Assembly (NCBI RefSeq): GCF_018224015.1
Contig: NZ_JAGPOT010000035.1
Span: 1-45,371, forward strand
Direction: 5' to 3'
Source of the DNA: Pseudarthrobacter albicanus
GTDB lineage: Bacteria > Actinomycetota > Actinomycetes > Actinomycetales > Micrococcaceae
Length of the DNA: 45,371 bases
The translations under genes and the position numbers were made by a program. The number at the start of each line of letters is the position of its first letter. The first letter of the stretch is position 1. This document shows positions 8,363-17,160 of the stretch, one piece after another. The notes below the pieces were generated by a model that had not been told where the DNA came from, did not search any database, and saw nothing but the letters and a program-made list of their open reading frames with translations.

Positions 8363-9066
8363 TGACGCGGGCCACCCCTGCCGCCAGGACAGCCAGGGCG
8401 GCCAAGGGGGCCAAGGCAACCAAGGTCACGCCGCCACGCCTGGCGCCCGTCCTGCTGGGGGAGCTGACGGACGATCCGGCGCCGGACCTCCAGCGCGGCG
8501 AGCGGTACGACGGCGTCCGGTACAGCCGAGCGTCCGCCGACGGCCTGGAGCTCAGCGGCACGGACTTCGCCGAGTGTGAGTTCGCCGGGATCTCCTTCAA
8601 CGAGACGCAGCTGCGCGGCGCCACGTTCCGCGACTGCATCATCGCGGAGCTCTACGCCCCCGTGTTCATGGCAGCCCGGGCCACCCTGCGGGACGTGGAG
8701 TTCGGCAATCCGCGCTGGGGCTCCGCCGAACTCTACGAAAGCGGCTGGCAGTCGGTGCGGATCGACGGCGGCAAGCTGGACTACGTCAACCTGCGCGGCT
8801 CCAGGCTGACGGATGTCCAGATCAGCGACTGCATCATCAACGAACTCGACCTCGGCTCCTGCGCGGCCACCCGGGTGACGCTGAAAAACTGCACCATCGG
8901 CACCCTGGACCTCAGCGGCGCCAAGCTGAGGGACTTCGATCTCCGCGGCACCGATTTCCGCACCATCAGCGGCCTGGACAGCCTGTCCGGCCTCGTCGTC
9001 GACGATTACCAGCTGACCCTGCTCGCGCCCCTGCTGGCGGGACATCTGGGCATAGTGGTCGCGTAA
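8359..9066 (+). CDS. Pentapeptide-repeat-like protein
   Basis: About 235 residues, starting at GTG 8359 or ATG 8362, both overlapping the SRPBCC stop. After a basic Ala/Lys-rich leader (1-30) it has repeated A(D/N)LxG-like rungs: LELSGTDFAECEF, QLRGATFRDC, NLRGSRLTD, DLSGAKLRDFDLRGTDF. These build a right-handed beta helix. Related proteins may mimic DNA or act as scaffolds, and a few protect DNA gyrase. Nothing here points to a specific role. Coupling to the SRPBCC gene is the only context. Confidence 0.75.
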   Translation: MMTRATPAARTARAAKGAKATKVTPPRLAPVLLGELTDDPAPDLQRGERYDGVRYSRASADGLELSGTDFAECEFAGISFNETQLRGATFRDCIIAELYAPVFMAARATLRDVEFGNPRWGSAELYESGWQSVRIDGGKLDYVNLRGSRLTDVQISDCIINELDLGSCAATRVTLKNCTIGTLDLSGAKLRDFDLRGTDFRTISGLDSLSGLVVDDYQLTLLAPLLAGHLGIVVA

Positions 9067-9082
9067 TCACGGGGGCATCCGG

Positions 9083-9110
9083 TTGACCCCGTTGCCCTGC
9101 CGTGTAATCT
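9083..9110 (+). promoter_or_regulatory. Promoter of the thiolase-hydratase-dehydrogenase operon
   Basis: TTGACC (9083-9088) and TAATCT (9105-9110) are separated by 16 bp, close to the sigma-70 consensus. The operator-like palindrome starts at the last base of the -10, so a bound repressor would block transcription initiation. Confidence 0.6.
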
Positions 9111-9133
9111 TTATAGAACGAACGGTCGGTAAT
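9110..9133. promoter_or_regulatory. PaaR-like operator 1 (thiolase operon)
   Basis: A 24-bp imperfect palindrome ending CGGTCGGTAAT. It matches the site before paaZ (20745-20768) at 19 of 24 positions and shares its right half GGTAAT with the site before paaI (29401-29424). It is a TetR-type operator candidate for the regulator encoded at 26841-27446. Confidence 0.6.
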
Positions 9134-9208
9134 GAACTTGCGCTACTTAACTGAAGGCGTGTTGCCGCCGCGGACAACAGTGCTGTTTATCGCGTGAAGG
9201 GTGTACCC

Positions 9209-10438
9209 ATGGCATCAGCAGTTGCAGGACCACAGGCATTTCTCGTTGGCGGTGCCCGCACCGCCGTGGGCCGTTACGGCGGTGCCCTCTCCGCGGTCCG
9301 CCCCGATGACCTCGCCGCCCTCGTGGTCGGCGAAGCAGTGTCCCGCGCCGCCCTGGATCCGGACAGCATCGACGAGGTGATCCTCGGCAACGCCAACGGC
9401 GCCGGCGAGGAAAACCGCAACGTGGCCCGGATGGCGACCCTCCTGGCCGGCCTTCCGCTGCACATCTCCGGCATCACCGTGAACCGGCTCTGCGCCTCCG
9501 GCCTGAGCGCCATCATCATGGCCAGCCACATGATCAAGTCCGGCGCCGCGGACATCGTGATCGCGGGCGGCGTCGAATCCATGAGCCGGGCCCCCTGGGT
9601 GCAGGAAAAGCCCCGGACCGCCTTCGCCAAGCCCGGCGAAATCTTCGATACCTCCATCGGCTGGCGCTTCGCCAACCCGCAGTTCAAGAAGGGCGGGCTC
9701 TCCCGCGACGGCAAGATGACGTACTCCATGCCGGAAACGGCCGAGGAAGTCGCCCGGGTGGACGGCATCTCCCGCGAAGACGCCGACGCGTTCGCCGTCC
9801 GCTCGCACGAACGCGCCCTCGCCGCCATCGCCGCCGGCCGTTTCGCCGACGAGATCGTCCCCGTGACCGTCAAGTCCCGCAAGGGCGAGACGGTCGTGGA
9901 TACCGACGAGGGCCCCCGCGCCGGGACCACCATGGATGTCCTCGCCGGGCTCCGCCCCGTCGTCGCGGGCGGCTCGGTGGTCACGGCGGGCAACTCCTCC
10001 ACCCTCAACGACGGTGCCTCCGCGATTATCGTGGCCTCCGAGGCCGCGATCCGGAGGCTCGGCCTCACGCCGCGCGCCCGCATCATCGACGGCGCCTCCG
10101 CCGGCTGCGAGCCCGAGATCATGGGAATCGGCCCCGTCCCGGCCACCCAGAAGGTGCTGGCCCGGACCGGGCTGAACGCCGGTGACCTCGGCGCCGTCGA
10201 ACTTAACGAAGCGTTCGCCACCCAGTCCCTCGCCTGCATGCGCCGGCTCGGCCTGGACCCGGAGACTGTGAACCGCGACGGCGGCGCGATCTCCCTGGGG
10301 CACCCGCTGGGTTCGTCCGGCTCACGGATCGCCATCACCCTGCTGGGCCGGATGGAGCGCGAAGACGCCAGGATCGGCCTGGCCACCATGTGCATCGGCG
10401 TCGGCCAGGGCACCGCGATGCTGCTGGAACGCGTCTAG
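9209..10438 (+). CDS. paaJ: Thiolase (3-oxoadipyl-CoA / acetyl-CoA acetyltransferase)
   Basis: 409 residues from ATG 9209, which follows GAAGGG; an in-frame GTG at 9194 would put that ribosome site inside the gene. Thiolases cleave 3-oxoacyl-CoA with CoA. Catalytic residues are in place: acyl-accepting C95 in NRLCASGLSA, H365 in GHPLGSSG and C395 in CIGVGQG. NEAFA is also present. The PaaR-like operator upstream and the downstream hydratase and dehydrogenase make the last step of phenylacetate breakdown, 3-oxoadipyl-CoA to succinyl-CoA and acetyl-CoA, the likely role. A general acetyl-CoA C-acetyltransferase is the alternative. Confidence 0.85.
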   Translation: MASAVAGPQAFLVGGARTAVGRYGGALSAVRPDDLAALVVGEAVSRAALDPDSIDEVILGNANGAGEENRNVARMATLLAGLPLHISGITVNRLCASGLSAIIMASHMIKSGAADIVIAGGVESMSRAPWVQEKPRTAFAKPGEIFDTSIGWRFANPQFKKGGLSRDGKMTYSMPETAEEVARVDGISREDADAFAVRSHERALAAIAAGRFADEIVPVTVKSRKGETVVDTDEGPRAGTTMDVLAGLRPVVAGGSVVTAGNSSTLNDGASAIIVASEAAIRRLGLTPRARIIDGASAGCEPEIMGIGPVPATQKVLARTGLNAGDLGAVELNEAFATQSLACMRRLGLDPETVNRDGGAISLGHPLGSSGSRIAITLLGRMEREDARIGLATMCIGVGQGTAMLLERV

Positions 10439-11289
10439 TGGCGGCCCCCGAGGCAGGAATCAGCAAGGCAGGGCCCACCACGGCCGGGCTTAACCCGGCG
10501 GACTTCGGCACGCTGAAGGTCCAGGAGCTTCAGGACAGGGTGGTGGTGCTGCTCAACCGTCCCGAGGTCCGTAACGCGATCGACCAGCAGATGGTGGACG
10601 AGCTCCACGCGGTCTGCGCCGCCCTGGAGCAGAACCCCAGGGTGCTCATCATCGCCGGGACGGACGGGGTCTTCGCTTCCGGCGCGGACATCGCCCAGCT
10701 GCGCGAACGCCGCCGCGACGATGCCCTGCACGGTATCAACTCCGGCATCTTCGTCCGGATCGCCAAGCTGCCCATGCCGGTCATCGCCGCCCTGGACGGC
10801 TTCTGCCTGGGCGGCGGGGCCGAGCTGGCGTACGCGGCCGACTTCCGGATCGGCACGCCCGGCGTACGGATCGGGAACCCGGAGACCGGGCTGGGCATCC
10901 TCGCCGCGGCGGGCGCCAGCTGGCGCCTCAAGGAGCTGGTGGGGGAGCCCGTCGCCAAGGAGATCCTGCTCGCCGGGCTCGTGCTCCGCGCCGAGCAGGC
11001 CCTGGCCGTGCACCTGATCACCGAAATCCACGAGGCCCCCGAGCTGATGGACGCCGCCCATGCGCTGGCGGACCGGATCGCGCGGCAGGACCCGCTGGCC
11101 GTGCGGATCACCAAGTCCGTGTTCCATGCCCCGGCGGAGGCGCATCCGCTGATCGACCAGCTGGCCCAGGGCATCCTCTTCGAGTCCCAGGCCAAGTTCG
11201 ACCGCATGCAGGCCTTCCTCGATAAAAAGGCCGATAAGAAGGCCGGCAAAAAGTCCGACGAGACATCAGACCGGAAGAAGCAGACATGA
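10438..11289 (+). CDS. Enoyl-CoA hydratase/isomerase (crotonase family), PaaF/PaaG-like
   Basis: 283 residues from a GTG that overlaps the thiolase stop (TAGTG). The crotonase fold has the oxyanion-hole segment GVFASGADIAQL and both catalytic glutamates, E129 in GGGAEL and E149 in GNPETGLG, 20 residues apart as in rat crotonase. It should hydrate an enoyl-CoA, by context 2,3-dehydroadipyl-CoA. The C-terminus carries an unusual lysine-rich tail (DKKADKKAGKK) beyond the family's normal end. Translational coupling to both neighbours indicates one operon. Confidence 0.85.
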   Translation: MAAPEAGISKAGPTTAGLNPADFGTLKVQELQDRVVVLLNRPEVRNAIDQQMVDELHAVCAALEQNPRVLIIAGTDGVFASGADIAQLRERRRDDALHGINSGIFVRIAKLPMPVIAALDGFCLGGGAELAYAADFRIGTPGVRIGNPETGLGILAAAGASWRLKELVGEPVAKEILLAGLVLRAEQALAVHLITEIHEAPELMDAAHALADRIARQDPLAVRITKSVFHAPAEAHPLIDQLAQGILFESQAKFDRMQAFLDKKADKKAGKKSDETSDRKKQT

Positions 11290-12185
11290 GCAACCCTGAA
11301 GTTTCGGACAAACTCCCGGCCAACCTTCCGGCCGCCAACCTTCCCGACTTCGTCGGAGTCCTCGGCGGCGGGCGCATGGGCGCCGGCATCGCCCACGCCT
11401 TCCTGATCAAAGGGGCCAACGTCCTCGTGGTCGAGCGCGACGAGGCCTCGGCCGAGGCCGCCCGCGAACGCGTGGAATCCGCAGCCGCCAAGAGCATCGA
11501 GCGCGGCGCCGTCGACGGCAACCTGGACGAAATGGTGTCCCGGCTCGCCGTGACCGTCGACTACGACGACTTCACGGACCGCCAGCTGGTCATCGAGGCC
11601 GTCCCCGAGGACTGGGAGCTGAAGGTGACAGCGCTGAAGGGGATAGAGGAGCGCCTCGCCGCCGACGCCTACCTCGCGTCCAACACCTCCTCGCTGTCCG
11701 TCGACGGACTGGCCCGCGAGCTGAAGCGGCCCCAGAACTTCCTCGGCCTGCACTTCTTCAACCCCGTGCCGGCGTCAACCCTCATCGAGGTCGTCCTCGG
11801 CGAGCAGACCTCCGAACCGCTGGCCCGGGCGGCCCGCGGCTGGGTCGAGGCGCTCGGCAAGACCGCCGTCGTCGTCAGCGACGCCCCCGGCTTTGCGTCC
11901 TCACGCCTCGGCGTGGCGATCGCGCTGGAGGCCATGCGCATGGTCGAAGAGGGCGTGGCGTCCGCCGAGGACATCGACAACGCCATGGTGCTCGGCTACA
12001 AGCACCCCACCGGCCCGTTGCGGACCACGGACATCGTCGGCCTGGACGTGCGCCTGGGCATCGCCGAATACCTGGCCTCCACGCTGGGCGAGCGCTTCGC
12101 CCCGCCGCAGATCCTGCGGGACAAGGTGGCGCGCGGCGAGCTCGGCCGCAAGACGGGCAAGGGCTTCTTCGACTGGACCGCCTGA
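11286..12185 (+). CDS. paaH: 3-hydroxyacyl-CoA dehydrogenase (PaaH/Hbd type)
   Basis: 299 residues, ATG overlapping the hydratase stop (ATGA). An NAD-binding Rossmann motif GGGRMGAGIAHAF is near residue 22. The signature SNTSSLSV and HFFNPVP are present, with catalytic H156. The C-terminal domain contains DAPGFASSRL and the family ending GRKTGKGFFDW. It oxidises an (S)-3-hydroxyacyl-CoA, by context 3-hydroxyadipyl-CoA. The length fits the single-domain PaaH/3-hydroxybutyryl-CoA dehydrogenase class, not the multifunctional FadB class. Confidence 0.85.
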   Translation: MSNPEVSDKLPANLPAANLPDFVGVLGGGRMGAGIAHAFLIKGANVLVVERDEASAEAARERVESAAAKSIERGAVDGNLDEMVSRLAVTVDYDDFTDRQLVIEAVPEDWELKVTALKGIEERLAADAYLASNTSSLSVDGLARELKRPQNFLGLHFFNPVPASTLIEVVLGEQTSEPLARAARGWVEALGKTAVVVSDAPGFASSRLGVAIALEAMRMVEEGVASAEDIDNAMVLGYKHPTGPLRTTDIVGLDVRLGIAEYLASTLGERFAPPQILRDKVARGELGRKTGKGFFDWTA

Positions 12186-12218
12186 CGCCGTTCGTCCGCA
12201 CCGTGGAGCTCTGACGCC

Positions 12219-12224
12219 TAGGCT
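12219..12224 (+). promoter_or_regulatory. -10 box of a leaderless promoter (GNAT gene)
   Basis: TAGGCT ends exactly 6 nt before the GTG at 12231, so transcription would start at the start codon. No ribosome site is present. Confidence 0.55.
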
Positions 12225-12230
12225 GGTGCC

Positions 12231-12839
12231 GTGACATCCATCGAACCCATCACCTTGACCGGCAAATACGTGGTCCTGGAGCCCCTGAGCCAGGCCCATC
12301 ACGACGGCCTCGTGGAGGCGGTCCGCGACGGGGACCTCTGGAAGCTCTGGTACACCGGGGTCCCGGCGCCGGAGGGGATGGCCGCCGAGATCGACCGGCG
12401 GCTGGAACTCCAGGAGCGCGGTTCCATGCTGCCCTTCACCGCCAGGCTGATCGATCCCGCCACCGGCGGACCCGGCAGCGTGATCGGCATGACCACGTAT
12501 ATGAACATCGATGCCAACACGCCACGGGTGGAGATCGGTTCCACGTGGAACGCGGCCTCCGCACAGGGCAGCGGCAGCAACCCGGACTCGAAGCTGCTGC
12601 TGCTGCGGCACGCCTTCGAAACCCTCGGCTGCCCCGCCGTCGAATTCCGGACCCACTGGCTCAACCACCAGTCCCGCGAGGCGATCGCCCGGTTGGGCGC
12701 CAAACAGGACGGCGTGCTCCGCAGCCACACCCGCACCGGCGACGGGGCGCTCCGGGACACGGTGGTGTTTTCCATCCTCGAGCATGAGTGGCCGATGGTC
12801 CGCAACGGCCTGGAGTTCAGGCTGGCCAAGGTCCGCTGA
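12231..12839 (+). CDS. GNAT family N-acetyltransferase (RimJ/RimL-like)
   Basis: 202 residues. LTGKYVVLEPLSQAHHDGLVEAV is the usual beginning of RimJ/RimL-type acetyltransferases. IGMTTYMNIDANTPRVEIGSTW and NHQSREAIARLGAKQDG correspond to the acetyl-CoA strand region and the C-terminal helix. These enzymes acetylate protein N-termini or small molecules; the substrate is not predictable. The GTG start lies directly after a leaderless-type -10. Confidence 0.8.
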   Translation: MTSIEPITLTGKYVVLEPLSQAHHDGLVEAVRDGDLWKLWYTGVPAPEGMAAEIDRRLELQERGSMLPFTARLIDPATGGPGSVIGMTTYMNIDANTPRVEIGSTWNAASAQGSGSNPDSKLLLLRHAFETLGCPAVEFRTHWLNHQSREAIARLGAKQDGVLRSHTRTGDGALRDTVVFSILEHEWPMVRNGLEFRLAKVR

Positions 12840-12867
12840 GGTGGCCGGTATCCCGGCCCGCTGTCCC

Positions 12868-12904
12868 GGCGGCCGGTCACGGAGAACATCCGCGACCGGC
12901 CGCC
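12868..12904. terminator. Bidirectional terminator hairpin
   Basis: Perfect 11-bp stem, GGCGGCCGGTC (12868-12878) with its complement (12894-12904) and a 15-nt loop, lies between the convergent GNAT and SGNH hydrolase genes. There is no U-tract, as is common in high-GC actinobacteria. Confidence 0.65.
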
Positions 12905-12921
12905 GATCAATGGATCAAGGC

Positions 12922-13710
12922 TCAGTACACCCCTGCCGCTTTCAGTGCGGCGTAGTACGCTTTGTAGCCCGCCGCATTCGGGTGGTAGGCGTCCGACGCC
13001 AGCGGAACCGACGGGTTGTTGATCCACGGGTCCCCCGATCCGATGCCGTGGCCGGCGAACGCGCCGGTCACATCGACGTACTGCGCCCCGGTCGCCGAGG
13101 CGGCCTGGAAGATGGACCCGTTGAGCGCATCAACGAACTGGTTGGCCTGGTCGGGGAGCCCCTGGGCGGACTCAAACAGATGCGGGTAGCCGGTCACGAC
13201 AATCTTCGCGCGGGGGGCTTCGGCCTTGACGGCAAGGACCAGCCGGGCCACCCGCGAGGACAGTTCGCCGGTGCTGAGCAGGTTCTGGGCAGAGGCCAGC
13301 GACTGCTGGCAGGCCGGGCTTTCCAGCGCAGCCCCGCACAACACGGCGATAGCGCCTACGTTGAGGTCGTTACCGCCGGCGGTGATGGTCACCAGCTCGG
13401 TGCCCTTTTTGAGGCGGCGGAGCTGCGTCGCCGCGATGTCCGCGGTGGTGTTCCCGCTGCAGGCCGCATTGGTGGTCAGTTTGATGCTCTTTGCCTGGTC
13501 GGCAAGTTCCGCATAGCTGTTCTCGCTGCGGAAGCAGGCGTCGAGGTACGGACCTGCGCCCTGACCTGCGGCATAGGAATCGCCCAGGGCCACGTAACTG
13601 GTCTTTGAAGCGGCCTCCGCCGGGACAGCGGCCGCCCCCAGGACCATTGCCAGGGTGGCGAGGCCGGCCGCGATCGTCGAGCGCTGGCGCCGGAGTTTCA
13701 AAGTGCTCAT
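12922..13710 (-). CDS. Secreted SGNH/GDSL hydrolase (lipase/esterase)
   Basis: 262 residues. The ATG at 13710 is chosen because GGGGGAAC precedes it and it begins the signal peptide: MSTLKLRRQR, a hydrophobic core, then PAEAAS with cleavage near residue 33. SGNH blocks are clear: block I GDSYAAG with S45, block III GGND, and block V DAYH with D240 and H243. There are several cysteines typical of the Streptomyces-lipase type. It should be an extracellular esterase or lipase. The frame continues upstream to 13815, but that part reads as GC-rich noncoding DNA. Confidence 0.88.
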   Translation of the reverse strand: MSTLKLRRQRSTIAAGLATLAMVLGAAAVPAEAASKTSYVALGDSYAAGQGAGPYLDACFRSENSYAELADQAKSIKLTTNAACSGNTTADIAATQLRRLKKGTELVTITAGGNDLNVGAIAVLCGAALESPACQQSLASAQNLLSTGELSSRVARLVLAVKAEAPRAKIVVTGYPHLFESAQGLPDQANQFVDALNGSIFQAASATGAQYVDVTGAFAGHGIGSGDPWINNPSVPLASDAYHPNAAGYKAYYAALKAAGVY

Positions 13711-13864
13711 GTGTTCCCCCATTTTTTCGAGTGAGAAAGCCGGTCCGGCGACCCGTGCCGAAACGCGGGCCCCGGGCCACCCTATGCGCGCGCCCGGGGC
13801 CGCGCCCCGTGCCAATGGTCCCGACTTGCAATTCTTTCGTGTGCGCGTGCAGTGAGCGTGTGGT

Positions 13865-13870
13865 TAGCTT
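13865..13870 (+). promoter_or_regulatory. -10 box of a leaderless promoter (tyrosine phosphatase)
   Basis: TAGCTT ends exactly 6 nt before the GTG at 13877 and no ribosome site is visible. Confidence 0.5.
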
Positions 13871-13876
13871 TCGTAA

Positions 13877-14584
13877 GTGGAAGAGTCCGGGAAAACCGTG
13901 GGCTGGGACGGGGCCGTCAACGCCTGGCACGTCGCCGGTGATGTCTACCGCATGGGCCGCCGCGAGTGGCTCACCGAGGCCGGCTGGCAGCAGACGTACG
14001 ACGGCGGCATCCGCACCGTCGTCGACCTCCGCAATGATGACGAGCGGCAACGCCGGGAATCCGATCCGCCGGTGAGTCCCGCGGTGCTGGCGGCGTTCGA
14101 CGTCGTGCTGGCCCCCACGGAAGACCCCGGCAGCAGCGAGTTCCGCGCGATCTGCGGGCCGTACCTGAACAACCCGGCGTCCTACGCCGACAACGCCCGG
14201 CTCTTCCCGGAAAAGCTGGCCGGCGTCTTCAAGGCAGTCGCGGCAGCGCAGGGCGGCGTCGTCATCCACTGCTCGGCCGGCCGGGACCGCAGCGGCATGG
14301 TCGCGGCGATGCTCCAGGACCTCGCCGGGGACACCGACGACGCCATCGTGCTCGGCTACCAGCGCTCGATGCGGGGCATCAATGAATACCGCCGGCTGGC
14401 GGCAGTCCCGCATCCGCATGAACGGTATTTGCCCGATGAGGTCCTGGTCCCCCTGCTGGAATTCCGCGGCGGAAGCCTGCTGAAGTTCGTCCGCTCGCTG
14501 AAGACCGGCGAATACCTGCGCCGCCACGGGGTGACGGACACGGAGCTCACTGCCATTCTGCGCAAACTGGGGCGGCTACAGTAG
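13877..14584 (+). CDS. Tyrosine-protein phosphatase (Y_phosphatase3 family)
   Basis: 235 residues from GTG. The P-loop HCSAGRDRSG gives catalytic C132 and R138 (CX5R). The N-terminal NAWHVAGDVYRMGRREWLTEAGW and TVVDLRNDDER match the secreted/cytosolic PtpB-like tyrosine/lipid phosphatase family. There is no signal peptide, so it is probably cytosolic. The next gene's -10 overlaps its stop codon, so the protease is separately promoted. Confidence 0.88.
   Translation: MEESGKTVGWDGAVNAWHVAGDVYRMGRREWLTEAGWQQTYDGGIRTVVDLRNDDERQRRESDPPVSPAVLAAFDVVLAPTEDPGSSEFRAICGPYLNNPASYADNARLFPEKLAGVFKAVAAAQGGVVIHCSAGRDRSGMVAAMLQDLAGDTDDAIVLGYQRSMRGINEYRRLAAVPHPHERYLPDEVLVPLLEFRGGSLLKFVRSLKTGEYLRRHGVTDTELTAILRKLGRLQ
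14577..14582 (+). promoter_or_regulatory. -10 box of a leaderless promoter (S1 protease)
   Basis: TACAGT ends exactly 6 nt before the GTG at 14589. Its final T is the first base of the phosphatase stop codon. Confidence 0.55.
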
Positions 14585-14588
14585 CCGG

Positions 14589-17087
14589 GTGAAGACTACG
14601 AAGTTCCAGCACTCGGTCCAGGCTGCCGCGGCTCTCGCGATCGCGCTGGCCGGATCGTTCGCTGCCGTTCCGGCCTGGGCCGAAGCCGGAGCGGACCCGA
14701 CGCCGTCCGCTGCGTCAAGCGCGGCGCCTTCCCCGGCGCCGTCGGTCAGCGCGGCCGGACTGGCGGAGGCCATCGGGCGGGACCTCGGCATGAGCCTCGA
14801 GGAATTCAACGCCGCCGGCGAGCAGGCCAGGCGCGCCGCCGACGCCGTGCCCTCCTTGCGCGGCCTCGCCGGCTATGTGGGGATCAGCCTGAAGGACGGG
14901 AAGATCGCTGTCGAAGGCGTCGGCACCGGGCTGCAGGCGCGGGTGGACCAACTGAACCGGGCCGCACCGGCGGACTTCGTGCTCGTGGCCCCGGCGGCCG
15001 CCACCCCTGGTTCCGTGCCCGCCACGCCTGGTTCCGGCCCGGTCAAGTCTGCCTCCGCTGTACCCCCGGCTGCCTCGGCCGCGGAGCTGGTGGCGTCCAG
15101 CACCGAGCAGCTGTTCCAGGCGTACATCCGTGACGTCGGCCCCGCCGGGCTGCAGGCCGTGGCCTACGCCGACGGGCATTTCGTCATCCGGACCGGCGGG
15201 ATCAATACTCCCGAAACCGGGCTGCCGGCCGTCCTGGATCCACAGCTTCCGACGGCCCCGGCATCGACGGCCCCTGCCGGGACGGCGCAGTCGGCGCCCG
15301 GCAAGATTTCGCCGGCAGAATTCGTGGCCCGTTACGCCAACGTCCGGCTGCAAAAGGGCGCCCCGATTCAGACCGAAGAGGACCTCTTCGGCGGACAGGG
15401 CTACGTCATCGACCAGCTGGCCATCTGCTCGGCCGGCTTCGGCGCCTTCAGTCCGGCCGGGGAGCCGCTGGTGCTGACGGCGGGGCACTGCGCCGGAGAC
15501 GGGCCGGCGAAAAAATCCGCGGACATCGAGACCCCGAGCGCCTCCACCGCGGGCGGCGCGACGACCGCCCTGACGCGCCCGCTCGCCCCGCTGGGGACCT
15601 TTGGATTCAGCCAGTTCGGCGGCCTGAACAACTCCTGGATCACAGGCACCGAGGCTGCCCCCGGCAACGTGGGTACCGACGTCGCCGTCATCGGGGCGCT
15701 GCGGGCCGGAGTCAACGTCCAGCCTGCCGCAACGAAGTGGGACAGCGTCGCCAGCCCGGGTCCGACGTCCGTGAAGATCATCGGCACGGTGGCACCCTTC
15801 CAGGGCCAGGCAGTCTGCCGCTCCGGGCGCACCACCGGCTGGTCCTGCGGCACGGTGAGCGAGCTGGGGACCTACGTCGTGGGCGGCAGCACGGCCGACC
15901 CTGCCGATCTCCGGGCCTTCAGCGGCTTCCTCTCCAAGGATGTCCAGTCCAGCGGGGGGGACTCCGGCGGGCCGTGGGTCAGCGGCAACTACGCCGTCGG
16001 CACCCACAGCGCCGGGGACGCTGCGGGATCCGCCGAGAACTTTGCCATTGCCACGACACTAGAGGACTCCCTGGCCCGGATTCCCGGCGGCGTGCAGCTT
16101 CAGCTTTTCCTGAACAAACCCGAACTGGTCGCGCCTGCGAATGCCACGTTCACCGCCGGAACGCCCGTCACGGGGCGCGTCCCCGCAGCCCCGGCCTCGG
16201 CCGTTGCCGCCAATTCGAAAGTGCACATCACCGTCGCGGGCCAGCCGCCGCTTGAGGTGCCGGTGGATGCCGCGGGCAACTGGACATTCCCTGCACCGTT
16301 GTCCACCGGCCGGCTCCAGTTCTCCGCCGAGACAGTGAACGGCTTCAGCCGGTCAGGGCAGGCCTCCCTGTCCGTCAACGTCTCGGACCTGCCAGCACCG
16401 GTGATAAACCAGCCGTCGGAGGGCGCAGAACTGACCGGTGCCGGCAGCATTGACGGCACCGGAACGCCCGGACTGACGGTGCAGCTGTCCGGGAGTATCA
16501 CCGCATCCGCGGCGGTCGGCCCGGACGGCAAGTGGAGCATCCCGCTGTCCGGCCAGGCGGTCTACGGCAAACTCTCGGTCACAGCCGTGCAGACGGCCCG
16601 CAACCATGAAGACAGCCCCTCGGCCACCCGAAGCTTTACCGTGATGCCCCCCGCGCCGGCCGTCTCCGGCATTCCGGACGGGCTGCGCTTCGGCCACGAC
16701 GGCCTCCCCGCGACGATCTCCGGCAGCGGCGTCGACGGCGCCGACGTGACCGTCCTCGTCGACCGGGTGCCGGCAGGTACCGCGCAGACGGCGGGGGGAC
16801 GCTGGAGCGTGCCGTTCCCCGCCGGCCTGGCCGCGGGCCCGCATACGGTCTCGGTCAGCCAGGCGGTCGACGGCGTTGCTTCCGTTCCGGCGACGGCGGC
16901 GTTCACCATCGACCCGGCAGCCGTGCAACCGGCAGCCGTGCACCCGGCGGGCGACACGGGCGGTTCCGGGCGGTTGGCCAACACCGGGGCCGGATCCCTG
17001 CTGCCCGCAGCCGGGCTCGGCGCCGGTGCCCTCCTGCTCGGCGGAGCCCTGCTGGCCGTCCGCCGCCGCCGGGTGGTTCTTCGCTGA
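14589..17087 (+). CDS. Sortase-anchored S1 family serine protease with Ig-like repeats
   Basis: 832 residues. Signal peptide with cleavage after AWA (about 31); Ala/Pro-rich prodomain similar to alpha-lytic protease propeptides (about 50-230); S1 catalytic domain (about 240-500) with H300 in TAGHC, D364 in GTDVAV and S459 in GGDSGGPW; cysteines placed for the usual disulphides. Three Ig-like modules follow (about 507-597, 600-685, 687-770). The end is a cell-wall sorting signal: LANTG (796-800), hydrophobic helix, RRRR tail. LAxTG is typical of class E sortases in high-GC actinobacteria. The protein should be displayed on the wall. No sortase gene is in the window. Confidence 0.9.
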   Translation: MKTTKFQHSVQAAAALAIALAGSFAAVPAWAEAGADPTPSAASSAAPSPAPSVSAAGLAEAIGRDLGMSLEEFNAAGEQARRAADAVPSLRGLAGYVGISLKDGKIAVEGVGTGLQARVDQLNRAAPADFVLVAPAAATPGSVPATPGSGPVKSASAVPPAASAAELVASSTEQLFQAYIRDVGPAGLQAVAYADGHFVIRTGGINTPETGLPAVLDPQLPTAPASTAPAGTAQSAPGKISPAEFVARYANVRLQKGAPIQTEEDLFGGQGYVIDQLAICSAGFGAFSPAGEPLVLTAGHCAGDGPAKKSADIETPSASTAGGATTALTRPLAPLGTFGFSQFGGLNNSWITGTEAAPGNVGTDVAVIGALRAGVNVQPAATKWDSVASPGPTSVKIIGTVAPFQGQAVCRSGRTTGWSCGTVSELGTYVVGGSTADPADLRAFSGFLSKDVQSSGGDSGGPWVSGNYAVGTHSAGDAAGSAENFAIATTLEDSLARIPGGVQLQLFLNKPELVAPANATFTAGTPVTGRVPAAPASAVAANSKVHITVAGQPPLEVPVDAAGNWTFPAPLSTGRLQFSAETVNGFSRSGQASLSVNVSDLPAPVINQPSEGAELTGAGSIDGTGTPGLTVQLSGSITASAAVGPDGKWSIPLSGQAVYGKLSVTAVQTARNHEDSPSATRSFTVMPPAPAVSGIPDGLRFGHDGLPATISGSGVDGADVTVLVDRVPAGTAQTAGGRWSVPFPAGLAAGPHTVSVSQAVDGVASVPATAAFTIDPAAVQPAAVHPAGDTGGSGRLANTGAGSLLPAAGLGAGALLLGGALLAVRRRRVVLR

Positions 17088-17160
17088 CAACTCGCGCTGG
17101 AAGTCGTCGATGACTGCAACGTGGCCCTTTTCGGCGAGGGCCGGGTAGTTGATGTGGCAG

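Noticed and set aside
17088..17160. Minus-strand peptide CHINYPALAEKGHVAVIDDF downstream of the ATPase
   Set aside because: It looks codon-like but is in a different frame from the ATPase, has no start and matches no family I know. It could be gene debris, but the support is too thin to list.
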